Of a DNA stretch of 64,000 nt, positions 1 to 9,754 are shown piece by piece. The DNA lies in NCBI GenBank assembly GCA_005798405.1, contig SYJQ01000028.1:124001-188000 (forward strand), read 5' to 3'. Numbering within the stretch: position 1 is the stretch's first letter; the number at the start of each line of letters is the position of its first letter. This DNA comes from Nitrosopumilaceae archaeon (GTDB lineage: Archaea; Thermoproteota; Nitrososphaeria; Nitrososphaerales; Nitrosopumilaceae). The notes beneath the pieces were generated by a model. It was not told the origin of the DNA and did not search any database. It saw nothing but the letters and a program-made list of their open reading frames with translations. Made by a program: the position numbers and the translations under genes.

Positions 1-1
1 C

Positions 2-22
2 GGCTGGAGCACCAAGATTTAA
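2..22 (+). CDS. possible C-terminal tail of an upstream gene
   Basis: The second frame reads GWSTKI followed by TAA at 20-22, which could be the last residues of a gene beginning before the window. Too little is present to name a family. The frame of the next gene is also open back to the window edge, so the assignment is weak. Confidence 0.25.
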   Translation, partial: GWSTKI

Positions 23-57
23 TTACTAATGAGAAAGTTTTTTCAATAGACCTAATC

Positions 58-909
58 TTGGACAGGAAAAATATCGAGATTAATCCTTTACTTGAAACAT
101 ATGGTAAGTATATCGATAAAATCAACCATGCATTAGATAGAGAATTATCATTATATTCAGAATCAGAATTCATTGAACCATTAAAATATTCATTAGAGGG
201 GGGGAAACGAATCAGACCAATCATCTTAGTTTTGGCTGGTGAAAGTGTAGGAAAAATCGATGATAATACATTGGCTGCATCTTGTGCTGTGGAATTTTTA
301 CATATGGAATCGATCATACATGATGACATAATAGATAATGAAACTATGAGAAGACAAAAAGAACCATTTCACATCAAATATGGATATAACACAAGTGTAC
401 TAACAGGAGATTTTGTTTTAGGATTAATTCTTGCAATTTCTTCAAGATTAGATAATGCGAGAATTACAAAGGATTTGGCAACAACTGCAATGTTGATGAG
501 TGAGGGAGAAATGATAGAAGGCAGATTAGAGACTAGTGAAGATGTTACTTTTGATGATTATCTAAAAGTGATCGAATACAAAACTGCTACGGCATTTGAA
601 GTGGCAGCAAGAATAGGTGCAATCATTGCAAATGGTAGTGAGGAAGAGATAGAAGCCCTAACAGAATATGGAAAGAATATAGGAATTGCATATCAAATAA
701 GAGATGATTTGTTAGACTGGAAGAATGAGGATAAATTATTTAATTTGTTGATCAAAAAAAGTTCGGATCCAAGAGATGTTTTTAATAAAATGGAAGAGCT
801 CTTAAAAAAATATTCAGACAAAGCAAGAACAAGTTTAAGAAAAATTTCAGAGAATGATGCAAAAATGAATTTAGATAATCTTATAAAATTTACAACATTT
901 AAGGCATAA
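58..909 (+). CDS. short-chain isoprenyl diphosphate synthase
   Basis: Trans-prenyltransferase, probably making geranylgeranyl or farnesyl diphosphate for archaeal ether lipids by condensing isopentenyl diphosphate with an allylic diphosphate. The GGKRIRP substrate-binding segment, the first Asp-rich motif (HDDIID) and the second (RDDLLD) are all present. At 283 aa it is shorter than the usual ~320: the loop after the second Asp-rich motif, normally carrying a GKKTLP-like lysine patch, is replaced by a short unrelated stretch. TTG at 58 is the first usable start, but the frame is open to the window edge, so an earlier start cannot be excluded. It converges on nuoN with an 11-base overlap of 3' ends. 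Confidence 0.85.
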   Translation: MDRKNIEINPLLETYGKYIDKINHALDRELSLYSESEFIEPLKYSLEGGKRIRPIILVLAGESVGKIDDNTLAASCAVEFLHMESIIHDDIIDNETMRRQKEPFHIKYGYNTSVLTGDFVLGLILAISSRLDNARITKDLATTAMLMSEGEMIEGRLETSEDVTFDDYLKVIEYKTATAFEVAARIGAIIANGSEEEIEALTEYGKNIGIAYQIRDDLLDWKNEDKLFNLLIKKSSDPRDVFNKMEELLKKYSDKARTSLRKISENDAKMNLDNLIKFTTFKA

Positions 910-2383
910 CACCTAAGCTAAGTGTTGGTGCAGCAAATTCTACAAATTTGATAATTGGATCTGGATATACACCGAATCCTACCAAAAAGATTATTGAAAA
1001 TATCATGATTGCAATAACAGATTTTGGTTCAGATACTCTTTTTTCAGTTTCTCCTTCAAAGTACATTTTTCTTGTAATCCAACCATAGTAAGCTAATGAT
1101 AGAGCGCTGTTTAGAACTCCAGCAATTGCAAGCCAAGGTGCCCACCATATAGTGGAGCTAGCATCCAATGCGCCACCAAATAGCATGATTTTACTCCAAA
1201 ATCCAGCAAGTGGAGGTACACCAGCTAAAGCAAATAACGAGATAATTAATCCAAGGGATGTAATTGGCATTCGTCTTCCAAGTCCTTTGAGTTTATCGAT
1301 ATTAGTTACAGCAAGTGTGGTTACTATTCCTGCAATTGCTATGAAGGCAGCACCTTTCATTACAGCGTGATTTAATATTTGATATAATGAGCCTTGGAGA
1401 CCAAGAGAACTGTATGGAGCTACTGCAAGTCCGATCAAAATGTATCCAGCATGAGCAATGCTAGAATATGCTAACATTCTTGCAAGATTCTTTTGCATGA
1501 TTGCAGCAATGTTACCAATAGTCATTGTCATAACTGCAATTATTCCAAGAGCTAAAGTCCAATCAAGATTTAGTACAACCATTCCAAGTACAATTATTCT
1601 AATTGTTGCTGCAAACCCTGCTTTCTTTGTTCCAGCTGCAAGTAGAGTTGTAATGGTTGGAGGTGCACCTTCATAAGTGTCAGGTAACCATTGATGGAAA
1701 GGTACTAACCCCATCTTAAATCCAAATCCTGCAATAAACATTCCAACAGATAGTAATGCTAATGGTAATAACGAAGGATCAAGAGTGGAATAACCCTGAA
1801 TAACTTCGCCAATATTTGTTGAACCGGTTAGTCCATAAGATAATGAAATTCCATAAACTATAATTGCAGAAGATAGTGCCCCAAATAAGAAATACTTTAG
1901 TGCAGCTTCGTTTGAACTTGGATTCTTTTTCATAAATCCAACAAGAACATATGTTGGAATACTCATCAGCTCCCATGCTACAAATAACATCACCAAGTCA
2001 GTAGAATATGCTACTAACACCATGCCGATTGTTGAAAGTAGTATCAAGGAATAGTAAACAGCAGGATAGTTCTTTTTTCGCATGTAATTAAAGGAGCCAA
2101 CAGTGGTGAAGATTGCAACAATTAGCATGGCTATTGCAAAGAATCCACCAAATGCATCATCTACAAGCACATCTTCAGAAAATAATGCAGATGGCAGAAT
2201 GTTATCAGTTAAGAATTGATATGCAACATATCCAATTGATGCAATTAAGGCAGCAAATGCAATAACGGCATAAAATGAGTTTGAGCCTTTTTCTTTTCGT
2301 GCAATACTGATGATGGGTAACAAAACTCCTACTGTACCGAGAATTGCAATTATTACCAATGGTGTTGAACTGATTTCTAGCAT
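899..2383 (-). CDS. nuoN: NADH-quinone oxidoreductase-like complex I subunit N
   Basis: Antiporter-like proton-pumping membrane subunit of complex I, about 14 hydrophobic helices, 494 aa, normal for the family. The conserved Glu in WELMSIPTY corresponds to the key TM5 Glu of antiporter-like subunits, and lysines in KKAGFAA and later helices fit the proton channel. It is the last gene of the 11-gene operon, 13 bases after nuoL. Assignment as N rather than M or L rests on length, sequence features and terminal position. Confidence 0.93.
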   Translation of the reverse strand: MLEISSTPLVIIAILGTVGVLLPIISIARKEKGSNSFYAVIAFAALIASIGYVAYQFLTDNILPSALFSEDVLVDDAFGGFFAIAMLIVAIFTTVGSFNYMRKKNYPAVYYSLILLSTIGMVLVAYSTDLVMLFVAWELMSIPTYVLVGFMKKNPSSNEAALKYFLFGALSSAIIVYGISLSYGLTGSTNIGEVIQGYSTLDPSLLPLALLSVGMFIAGFGFKMGLVPFHQWLPDTYEGAPPTITTLLAAGTKKAGFAATIRIIVLGMVVLNLDWTLALGIIAVMTMTIGNIAAIMQKNLARMLAYSSIAHAGYILIGLAVAPYSSLGLQGSLYQILNHAVMKGAAFIAIAGIVTTLAVTNIDKLKGLGRRMPITSLGLIISLFALAGVPPLAGFWSKIMLFGGALDASSTIWWAPWLAIAGVLNSALSLAYYGWITRKMYFEGETEKRVSEPKSVIAIMIFSIIFLVGFGVYPDPIIKFVEFAAPTLSLGVMP

Positions 2384-2396
2384 CTCATCTTATCTC

Positions 2397-4472
2397 CTAT
2401 ATCAACAATATCAGGACTACAAATAGTAATCCTGCTCCAAATACGAATAGATAAGATTGGGTTACACCGGTTTGAGTTCCTTGAACTACTCTTGCACTCC
2501 AACCAACTGCTTTTTGCAATCCATTGTTCATTCCATAATCGATAGCGGTCTTTTCAAAGTATCTGAATACTCCTCTTGAAAGCCATAATGGGGCCACAAC
2601 AAAACACCAGTAGACAATTGCGTTAAGATAAAATCTATTCAGAATGAGTTTATGAATGGCAGAAAATAAAATGTTTGAATTTACAAATTTAACAGGATCA
2701 ACCCACCTGCCAAAATAGAACACGTATCCTAATCCAGTTCCAATTGCAAATGCAGATAATGACGCAGCGAGGGCAATAGGATTAATTCCATCCAAGAATC
2801 CAGGAAGTATGGAGTTTTCAATTTCATGTACAGAATGGATTCCAAATGATTCTTCAAGATAATCTGTAAACAATTCGTGTAGTCCTCCTTCAAAGGATAA
2901 TCCAACTAGGCCAATAGCAATTGTAAGCACTGCAAGAATACCATATGGTATCCACATAGATAATGGTGCTTCATGAATATGATGACCTTCTTCTTCCATT
3001 TTTTGAATATGTTTGCTCTTTGAACCATAGAATACCAATCCCAACATTCTAGTCGTATAAAACGCAGTTATTACTGCAGTCAATACAGCAATTGCAAATA
3101 TTGGCATGGCCCATTCATGTCCTGATGTATAAACAGCGCCAAAAATAGAATCCTTACTCCAAAAACCCGTCGTGATAAATGGTGCGCCCATTAATCCAAG
3201 ACCCGCGGCCCACATAAACGCATAAGTTTTTTTCATATTTTTGCGTAATCCACCCATATCAGTCATAAATCTTGAACCGACAACATGTAACAATGAACCT
3301 GCAGCCATGAACAATGATGCCTTAAACATTGCATGAGAAATTAGATGAAAGAAACCTGCAGTGTATCCATTAACAAATTGCTGTGATAATCCAGCAATGC
3401 CCAATACCATCATCATATAACCAATTTGAGAACCAGTAGAATATGCAAGTACTTTCTTAATTTCAGAATTAACCATACCCTGAAGTCCTAAGAGAAGTGC
3501 AGTGGTAGCACCAACTATGAGAATTATTTCAAAGAATTGGTCTGCTAGAATTCCAGCAGCACTTAAAGCAAAAACTAATGGTGCTAATCGCATAACTAGG
3601 AAGACACCGGCTTTCACCATTGTTGCAGCATGAATTAAAGCAGAAACTGCTGTTGGGCCAGTCATTGCTTCTAAGAGCCATTCATTTAGTGGGAATTGTG
3701 CTGATTTACCAACAGCACCACCAAATAATAAAATGAATGCAGGTACCAAGAGACCTTGTGCAGACATTGCTGTAGCCCAAGCTGTATCATGCATTAATTC
3801 TCTAAACCCAAATGTTCCGGCAAATAAGAATATCAAAAGCATACCTGCAATCATCATGACATCACCAACTTTTGTCATGATGAAAGCTTTCATACCTGCA
3901 TGAGTTGGAGAATAATAATCTAAAAGGCCAAGAACAGTTCGTCCTTCAGTACCAACATGATCTTTCTTTCTATCACGATACCAAAAGCTAATCAATGCAT
4001 AAGATGCAAGGCCTACACCTTCCCAACCAAAGAATACTTGTAACAAATTATCAGATAGAACAATTAATTGCATTGAACCGATAAAGAACATCATCCAGAA
4101 CCAAAATCGGGTGATTGATTTATCGCCTTTCATGTATCCTGTGCTGTAAATCATGATGAGAAATGAAATCCATCCAACTACGTTTGCCATAATTATTGAA
4201 AGTGGATCAGCTAGAACGCCGGCTTTCAGACCAATCGAATTAATCCAAGATATTTGATCATGAATCTCATGTGCTTCCAATGCAATTGGAAGTAAAGATG
4301 CTGCAGAAAGTGCACTCATTAAAGCAAATCCTACTGCTACATATCCAGTTGCATTTTTGGATATTTTTCCAATTCCCGGCATTATTAGTGCAGCAATAAA
4401 AGGAAGTATCCAAATTAACCAAGCACTTGATGCACCTGCTTCAAATGGCAAACCTAACATTTCAGTTGCCAT
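2397..4472 (-). CDS. nuoL: complex I subunit L (antiporter-like)
   Basis: Largest proton-pumping membrane subunit of complex I, 691 aa, with about 16 transmembrane helices and the C-terminal extension that in NuoL includes the lateral amphipathic helix. The TM5 Glu is seen in FFGWEGVGLASY, followed by the invariant-type AGMKAF segment and FPLNEWLLEAMTGPT. It lies 3 bases after nuoM, so M precedes L, the reverse of the common bacterial J-K-L-M-N order. It ends in a hydrophobic tail (LLFVVLILLI). Confidence 0.95.
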   Translation of the reverse strand: MATEMLGLPFEAGASSAWLIWILPFIAALIMPGIGKISKNATGYVAVGFALMSALSAASLLPIALEAHEIHDQISWINSIGLKAGVLADPLSIIMANVVGWISFLIMIYSTGYMKGDKSITRFWFWMMFFIGSMQLIVLSDNLLQVFFGWEGVGLASYALISFWYRDRKKDHVGTEGRTVLGLLDYYSPTHAGMKAFIMTKVGDVMMIAGMLLIFLFAGTFGFRELMHDTAWATAMSAQGLLVPAFILLFGGAVGKSAQFPLNEWLLEAMTGPTAVSALIHAATMVKAGVFLVMRLAPLVFALSAAGILADQFFEIILIVGATTALLLGLQGMVNSEIKKVLAYSTGSQIGYMMMVLGIAGLSQQFVNGYTAGFFHLISHAMFKASLFMAAGSLLHVVGSRFMTDMGGLRKNMKKTYAFMWAAGLGLMGAPFITTGFWSKDSIFGAVYTSGHEWAMPIFAIAVLTAVITAFYTTRMLGLVFYGSKSKHIQKMEEEGHHIHEAPLSMWIPYGILAVLTIAIGLVGLSFEGGLHELFTDYLEESFGIHSVHEIENSILPGFLDGINPIALAASLSAFAIGTGLGYVFYFGRWVDPVKFVNSNILFSAIHKLILNRFYLNAIVYWCFVVAPLWLSRGVFRYFEKTAIDYGMNNGLQKAVGWSARVVQGTQTGVTQSYLFVFGAGLLFVVLILLI

Positions 4473-4475
4473 AAA

Positions 4476-6029
4476 CTATGCTCCCAATACCCCGTTCATA
4501 TATGGAATTATTTGATTAAAGAATATGTCAGGATAAATTCCTAGAACTATTGTAAATCCTGCAAGCACCATCATTGGTGCAGTCATATACCAACTTCCTT
4601 CTTTAACATGTTCAAGATGTTGTGGAAGTTTTCCAAAGAATACACGTTTTAGCATCCAAAGAATATAAGACATTGTTAGCGCAGTTGCAACAAGACCTAA
4701 ACCAAATGTAACAGCTCTAACAGTTGAGCCCTCATCAATAGCAGTTTCTAATGCACCATAAAATAAGGTCCATTCACCCATAAAGCCGCTAGTTGGTGGA
4801 ACTCCCATAATTGTCAATGCACCAATCACTGCACATACAGCAGTTATCGGCATCTTACCAGCTAATCCACCTAGTTGAGAAATATTTCTAGTACCAACTT
4901 TAACAATTATAATTCCAGCCATCATGAAGAGGATACCTTTACCAAGTGCATGTGTAACATACATCATCTCAGCACCAGATAATCCAAGTACAGACATGGA
5001 TCCAATTCCAAATAGAATGTAACCCATTTGACTAATACTAGAATATGCTAGTAATCGTTTGATGTCGTCTTGCATCAGTGCCATTGCGCCACCATAAATC
5101 ATTGTAACAAGACCCCAAATGTGGAACCAAATTGAAAGATCAGCAAATGTGTTTGGTAAAAATTCCACAATTAATCTGAAGATACCATAAGCACCAATGC
5201 CAATCATTGCAGGAGATAATAGTGCACTAATTGGAGTTGGTGCAGAACCGTGAACCCATGGAAGCCATATGTGGAACATGAATACTGCAAGTTTAACTCC
5301 AAGTCCAATGGAAATTGCAACTGCTGAAAGTATCAAAATATCATGTGGAATTTCTGATTCTTTGATATCCGCAAAATCAAAACTTCCAATTGTAAGACCG
5401 ATCATTAAAAATCCCAATAACAATACGACTGCACCAGCATGAGTCCAAAACAAGAACATCAGACCAATTTTTCTTCTTGGACCTGCGCCCCAAAGAGCAA
5501 CTAAAAAGAAACCCGGAATCAGCATTACCTCAAAGAACACATAAAATTCAATTAGGTTTGTAGATAATACAGTACCAAGCATCCCCATTGCAAATACAAG
5601 ATAAAGTGCAAAGTAGAGTCCGGATTTAGCATTGACATAGTTTGAAAGAGAAGATGATTCAACTATTGTTGAATGTCCACTAGATGATGTGACTTCGTGT
5701 TGTTCTTCTTCATATTGTTCATGGAATCTGTGAATCATGTATGGTTTTGAATAAAGTGCCAAAATTGTACTTAGTACGTAAATCATAATAGCGAATGGAG
5801 ATGCCAAGCCATCCAACAGGAAACCAAACTCGCCAAACTGTTCTGTCCATGGGTAATGTTCTTCGGTAGTACCACTCATTGCAGCCAGAATTACCAATAC
5901 AGTGGTATAAAGCAAAAGTCCAAACGTAAACCACATTGCAGGAGTAGGACCCATTTTTCTTCCAATTATGTAGGCAATTGGTGATAATAGTAAAGGCAAG
6001 AAAACTGCCTGCAAAAGAGCATATTCCAT
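4476..6029 (-). CDS. nuoM: complex I subunit M (antiporter-like)
   Basis: Proton-pumping antiporter-like membrane subunit of complex I, 517 aa, about 14 helices. It has the conserved Glu in FEVMLIPGFF and the channel motif FHIWLPWVHGSAPTP, both typical of NuoM. A hydrophilic insert rich in Glu, His and Ser lies near residues 100-130 between the third and fourth helices; this may be a lineage feature. Its start overlaps the nuoK stop by one base (6029), implying translational coupling. Confidence 0.95.
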   Translation of the reverse strand: MEYALLQAVFLPLLLSPIAYIIGRKMGPTPAMWFTFGLLLYTTVLVILAAMSGTTEEHYPWTEQFGEFGFLLDGLASPFAIMIYVLSTILALYSKPYMIHRFHEQYEEEQHEVTSSSGHSTIVESSSLSNYVNAKSGLYFALYLVFAMGMLGTVLSTNLIEFYVFFEVMLIPGFFLVALWGAGPRRKIGLMFLFWTHAGAVVLLLGFLMIGLTIGSFDFADIKESEIPHDILILSAVAISIGLGVKLAVFMFHIWLPWVHGSAPTPISALLSPAMIGIGAYGIFRLIVEFLPNTFADLSIWFHIWGLVTMIYGGAMALMQDDIKRLLAYSSISQMGYILFGIGSMSVLGLSGAEMMYVTHALGKGILFMMAGIIIVKVGTRNISQLGGLAGKMPITAVCAVIGALTIMGVPPTSGFMGEWTLFYGALETAIDEGSTVRAVTFGLGLVATALTMSYILWMLKRVFFGKLPQHLEHVKEGSWYMTAPMMVLAGFTIVLGIYPDIFFNQIIPYMNGVLGA

Positions 6030-6334
6030 TATCCCTTCAAGCTCCTAAAGTCTGCAATGTCAATATTCTGATACATGCGGTATGCTACAATAATTAATGA
6101 AAGTCCAACTGCAACTTCGGCTGCTGCTATTGCAATTGAAAATAATGCTAATGTTTGACCACCACTGTGTGGTAAAAATCGTCCAAATGCAACCAAATTA
6201 AGATTTGCCGCGTTGATAATTATTTCAACTGCAAATAACATTCTAATGGCATTTCTCTTTACAGATAAACCATAGATTCCAATGCCCAAAAGGGCAACAG
6301 ATACTAAAACAAAATCAATCAGTTCGTTGCTCAT
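6029..6334 (-). CDS. nuoK: complex I subunit K
   Basis: Small three-helix membrane subunit, 101 aa, part of the proton path joining the quinone module to the antiporter-like subunits. Both conserved membrane glutamates are visible: AVEIIINAANL (helix 2) and AAAEVAVGLSL (helix 3). The ATG overlaps the end of nuoJ by 20 bases and the stop overlaps nuoM by one, consistent with tightly coupled translation. Confidence 0.94.
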   Translation of the reverse strand: MSNELIDFVLVSVALLGIGIYGLSVKRNAIRMLFAVEIIINAANLNLVAFGRFLPHSGGQTLALFSIAIAAAEVAVGLSLIIVAYRMYQNIDIADFRSLKG

Positions 6335-6827
6335 TCTCTACATCCTCTCTTCTTGCTAAAACTAGTGCGCCAGTAACTGAACCGGTTAATATTAGTGCCA
6401 TTAAAATCAAAGCTGGCCAATAATATGTCAGAAAGTCTGCACCAATACTTCTAAAATCAACTGCAGGTTCATCGGTAGTTATTGTTTTGATGCCGGAATC
6501 CATTATGACTGAACCAAGCGCAACCATAAAAACTAGCATAAGTGCAATGCCAACAAATTTTCTTCTTTTATCTTCAATTTTCTTGAATATGAGTTCTCTT
6601 TTTACCAACATGACGGTAAACAAAATTAAAACTGCTATAGAACCCACATAAACCGCTAGTTGGAACATTGCAACAAACGGTGAATCCAAAAGTAAAAAGA
6701 ATCCTGCAATTCCACCGAGTGTACCCATCAAAGCAATAGAACCATAAATTAAAGATCTTAATTCAAGTGCAGCTATTGCAGAACCAATTGTAATTACAGA
6801 TAATGCAAGGAATACGGCATCAGCCAT
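6315..6827 (-). CDS. nuoJ: complex I subunit J
   Basis: Membrane subunit with five predicted helices, about 170 aa. The conserved glycine-rich region of helix 3 (AVYVGSIAVLILFTVML) matches the NuoJ pi-bulge segment. I prefer the ATG at 6827, overlapping the nuoI stop by eight bases; a GTG at 6836 would add three residues. The C-terminus is charged (RREDVENEQRTD) and overlaps nuoK. Confidence 0.93.
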   Translation of the reverse strand: MADAVFLALSVITIGSAIAALELRSLIYGSIALMGTLGGIAGFFLLLDSPFVAMFQLAVYVGSIAVLILFTVMLVKRELIFKKIEDKRRKFVGIALMLVFMVALGSVIMDSGIKTITTDEPAVDFRSIGADFLTYYWPALILMALILTGSVTGALVLARREDVENEQRTD

Positions 6828-7317
6828 GTGTTGCACCTCTATCGGTAATTTTTATTTCAGAATCTTGAGAAACAAATGGTTTTACTTGAAGTTGGGCTGG
6901 GGTGTAAATCAAACCCTCCTTGCTAAATGAAGAAAGTTCATAATCATTTGTCATGTACAATGCATAAAATGGACATGCATCTACACATAATCCACAAAAT
7001 ACACATTTGCCGTAATCAATTTGTGGCATGATAGCTTTTTTATTTTGTTTATGTTCTTCTGGAACTTTTACCATTGCGATTGCTTCTGCAACACCTTCGC
7101 ATGCAATGGAGCATAGCTGACAACCAGTACAATGATCATGAAATAACATATGGCGCCCTTTGTAACCAGCAATTCCAACACCAGTTGATGGATCAAATTG
7201 ATAACCATCACCAACAAACTTTAGTTTTTCTTCAGGATATCGTAATGTAAATCGTTTAATTGCTAAATGCTTAATTCCTGAATTTAATGCCTTGATAATT
7301 CCAGTAGCTGTATTCAT
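6820..7317 (-). CDS. nuoI: complex I subunit I, 2x[4Fe-4S] ferredoxin-like
   Basis: Peripheral-arm iron-sulfur subunit that passes electrons to NuoB, 165 aa. Two four-Cys motifs are visible: CTGCQLCSIACEG and CVFCGLCVDACPF. The first ends in Cys-Glu rather than the usual Cys-Pro, but all eight ligands are present. In the absence of nuoEFG, this subunit is probably close to where electrons enter from the unknown donor. Its start overlaps the nuoH stop by one base. Confidence 0.94.
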   Translation of the reverse strand: MNTATGIIKALNSGIKHLAIKRFTLRYPEEKLKFVGDGYQFDPSTGVGIAGYKGRHMLFHDHCTGCQLCSIACEGVAEAIAMVKVPEEHKQNKKAIMPQIDYGKCVFCGLCVDACPFYALYMTNDYELSSFSKEGLIYTPAQLQVKPFVSQDSEIKITDRGATHG

Positions 7318-8615
7318 TACAATATTCCTCCAGGTCCCAAGACTCCAGCGTACAACAAACCGAGTGCTATAAAGATGTTAACGAATGCAAGTCCAATTAA
7401 TTTGTACCAACCAAGACTCAATAACATATCAATTCTGATTCTTGGAAAAACACCTCTTGGTAATAGAATGAAAAAGATTACACCCATTGTTTTTATCACA
7501 AACCATACAACACCATTTAGCATCTCTTGTGAGAATACCGGCAATCCAGGAATTTTAGCAGTGATTGGACCCATCACTATTCCATCAGTTATGATTTCCT
7601 CAGGGAAAGGAGGCCAAATCATAGGACCGGTCCAACCACCGAGGAATAAAACAACAAACAGTGCTGCAAATGCATAAAGTTTCAAATATGTTCCCAATTG
7701 AACAAGACCGTAAATCATTCCAGAAAATTCAGTCAACCAACCAGCGACAATTTCACTTTCTGCTTCTGGTAAATCAAATGGGATTCTTTCTAGTTCAGCT
7801 AATATGGTAATAAAGAAAATAATTGCGCCAATTGGCAAGAAGATAATCCATGGGAAATTGGTTTGACTTACAACAATTTCAGAAAGATTTAGAGTTCCTG
7901 TAAGAATTACTACTCCTAACAATGAGAGAATCAATGGAATTTCAAAAGATACCATTTGATGTAATGCTCTTATTCCACCAATGAATGGAAATTTACTATT
8001 TGAAGACCAAGCAGAAAGAATAGTTATGATTGGAAAGAATCCAATAATTGCAAACACCGCAAGCAATCCAACATCTACATCTGCAACGACCCATCCAGGT
8101 GCAACTGGAATTAATGCAACAAATGCTGCTGCTGTTGCGACAAATATTACAGGAGCTGCCCAAAAAATCGGTTTGTCAGCTTTTGCGGGAATAATAATTT
8201 CTTTTGATATTAGTTTTAGTCCATCTCCCATTAATTGCAAGATTCCTTCAATTTTTCCACAGTAAAAAGGACCTACTCTAAGTTGTAATTTTGCCAACAT
8301 TTTTCTTTCGATAAAGATTGTTCCAGCTGCAATTAATGCAGCAAAACCAAATCCAGGAAAAGCAGCAATTCTAAACAAATCAGTAGTCATAAAGGCTTTC
8401 AAAATTGGAAGAGTTCTAGATGGATCTGCCAACCATGTCAATGCAAGAAATGGTGTAAGTAGTTCACCGTCAATTACAGGCATTTCAATATAGAATAAAA
8501 TTACTTGAACTGCAGGTAATCCAATCAATGAAAAGATAAGAATTATCCAAAATACATTATCTAAAAGAGACTTTACAAATTCACTAAACTTGAAGTTTGG
8601 TGCAATGACAGACAT
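7317..8615 (-). CDS. nuoH: complex I subunit H
   Basis: Membrane subunit forming the quinone-access cavity with NuoB and NuoD, 432 aa with eight to nine helices. Family motifs seen include ERKMLAKLQLRVGP, GGIRALHQMVSFEIPL and ELERIPFDLPEAESE, the acidic quinone-site loop. It is longer than the bacterial ~325 aa mainly through N-terminal helices and an extra hydrophilic loop near residue 330. It directly abuts nuoD. Confidence 0.95.
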   Translation of the reverse strand: MSVIAPNFKFSEFVKSLLDNVFWIILIFSLIGLPAVQVILFYIEMPVIDGELLTPFLALTWLADPSRTLPILKAFMTTDLFRIAAFPGFGFAALIAAGTIFIERKMLAKLQLRVGPFYCGKIEGILQLMGDGLKLISKEIIIPAKADKPIFWAAPVIFVATAAAFVALIPVAPGWVVADVDVGLLAVFAIIGFFPIITILSAWSSNSKFPFIGGIRALHQMVSFEIPLILSLLGVVILTGTLNLSEIVVSQTNFPWIIFLPIGAIIFFITILAELERIPFDLPEAESEIVAGWLTEFSGMIYGLVQLGTYLKLYAFAALFVVLFLGGWTGPMIWPPFPEEIITDGIVMGPITAKIPGLPVFSQEMLNGVVWFVIKTMGVIFFILLPRGVFPRIRIDMLLSLGWYKLIGLAFVNIFIALGLLYAGVLGPGGIL

Positions 8616-9752
8616 TTATCGATCTGCCTCCACTGGCCAATAATTAAGGCTCCAATACACTGATGGCATGTTTCCAAGTTTTTCTCCTTTGAGAAGATAA
8701 GGTAACGCAATAAGATTTCTAAATGAACCGACACTTAGTTTTACTCTATAAGGTTCAGGTTTGCCATCTGAGACGATATAGCAACCCAATGAACCTCTAC
8801 CAGATTCTACACGTTTGTATACTGAATCAAGTCCTTTTCCTTTTGGATTTGGTTTTAGCTTTACTCTCACAGAGCCCGACTTTGGCATTTTTTGTAATGC
8901 GTGTCTGATTATTCTACAGCTTTCCATCATGTCAAGCCATGGAATTTTTGATCTTGCATAAGAATCACCTTCTTTAAGGACATTAGTTTGAAAATCTAAT
9001 TCATCATAAACATCGTATGGTTCTTTCTTTCTAAGGTCATAATCGACACCACTAGCTCGAAGAACAGAACCAGTGGTACCTAATCTAATTGCGTCTTCAC
9101 GTGATAAAACACCAGTGTTTGCAGTTCTAGCAATTAAGATGGGGTTATCATAAAAAACTGCTGCATATTCTTTGATTCGTTTTTCAAAATAGTTTACTTG
9201 TCTCAAACAAACATCTTCAAAGTTTGGTGGCAAATCATTTCTTACACCACCTGGTACAAAATGAGCATGTGTAACTCTAGCTCCTGTCATTTTTTCCAAT
9301 AGATCAATTAGTAATTCACGATCACCTGCTGGCCACATAAACATTGTAGAGTGACCTAAAAATATTCCATAAATTGCAAGCCAGTACATTGTGTAAACAC
9401 ATCTATTCAATTCAGATGCAATAACTCGAATGTATTTTGCTCGTTCTGGAACTTCAATACCAAGGAGTTCTTCAACTCCTAAAACATAGGGATACAAAAC
9501 ATTGCAAGAATCATGAATTACAGGTCTCTCTAAATGTGGTATGTTTGTGATATAATTTCTATATTCAGCCATTTTTTCTTCACCACGATGAACATAACCA
9601 GGATCAGGATCACATGCTACTATAAAATCACCGTCAATTTGTACAATAATTCTCATATGACCAGAACCTGGATGTTGTGGTCCAACATTGAGAGTCATAA
9701 TTCTCTCATCTACTTTCTGAAGTGCTAGTCCTGGAGGTAATTCTTTATTCAT
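8616..9752 (-). CDS. nuoD: complex I subunit D (49 kDa-type)
   Basis: Peripheral-arm subunit that shapes the quinone-reduction site together with NuoB, 378 aa. The N-terminal NVGPQHPGSGHMR motif carries the quinone-site histidine region; GYVHRGEEK, FVPGGVRNDLPP and RASGVDYDLRK are further family motifs. C and D are separate genes here, two bases apart, not fused as in some bacteria. Confidence 0.95.
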   Translation of the reverse strand: MNKELPPGLALQKVDERIMTLNVGPQHPGSGHMRIIVQIDGDFIVACDPDPGYVHRGEEKMAEYRNYITNIPHLERPVIHDSCNVLYPYVLGVEELLGIEVPERAKYIRVIASELNRCVYTMYWLAIYGIFLGHSTMFMWPAGDRELLIDLLEKMTGARVTHAHFVPGGVRNDLPPNFEDVCLRQVNYFEKRIKEYAAVFYDNPILIARTANTGVLSREDAIRLGTTGSVLRASGVDYDLRKKEPYDVYDELDFQTNVLKEGDSYARSKIPWLDMMESCRIIRHALQKMPKSGSVRVKLKPNPKGKGLDSVYKRVESGRGSLGCYIVSDGKPEPYRVKLSVGSFRNLIALPYLLKGEKLGNMPSVYWSLNYWPVEADR

Positions 9753-9754
9753 AT

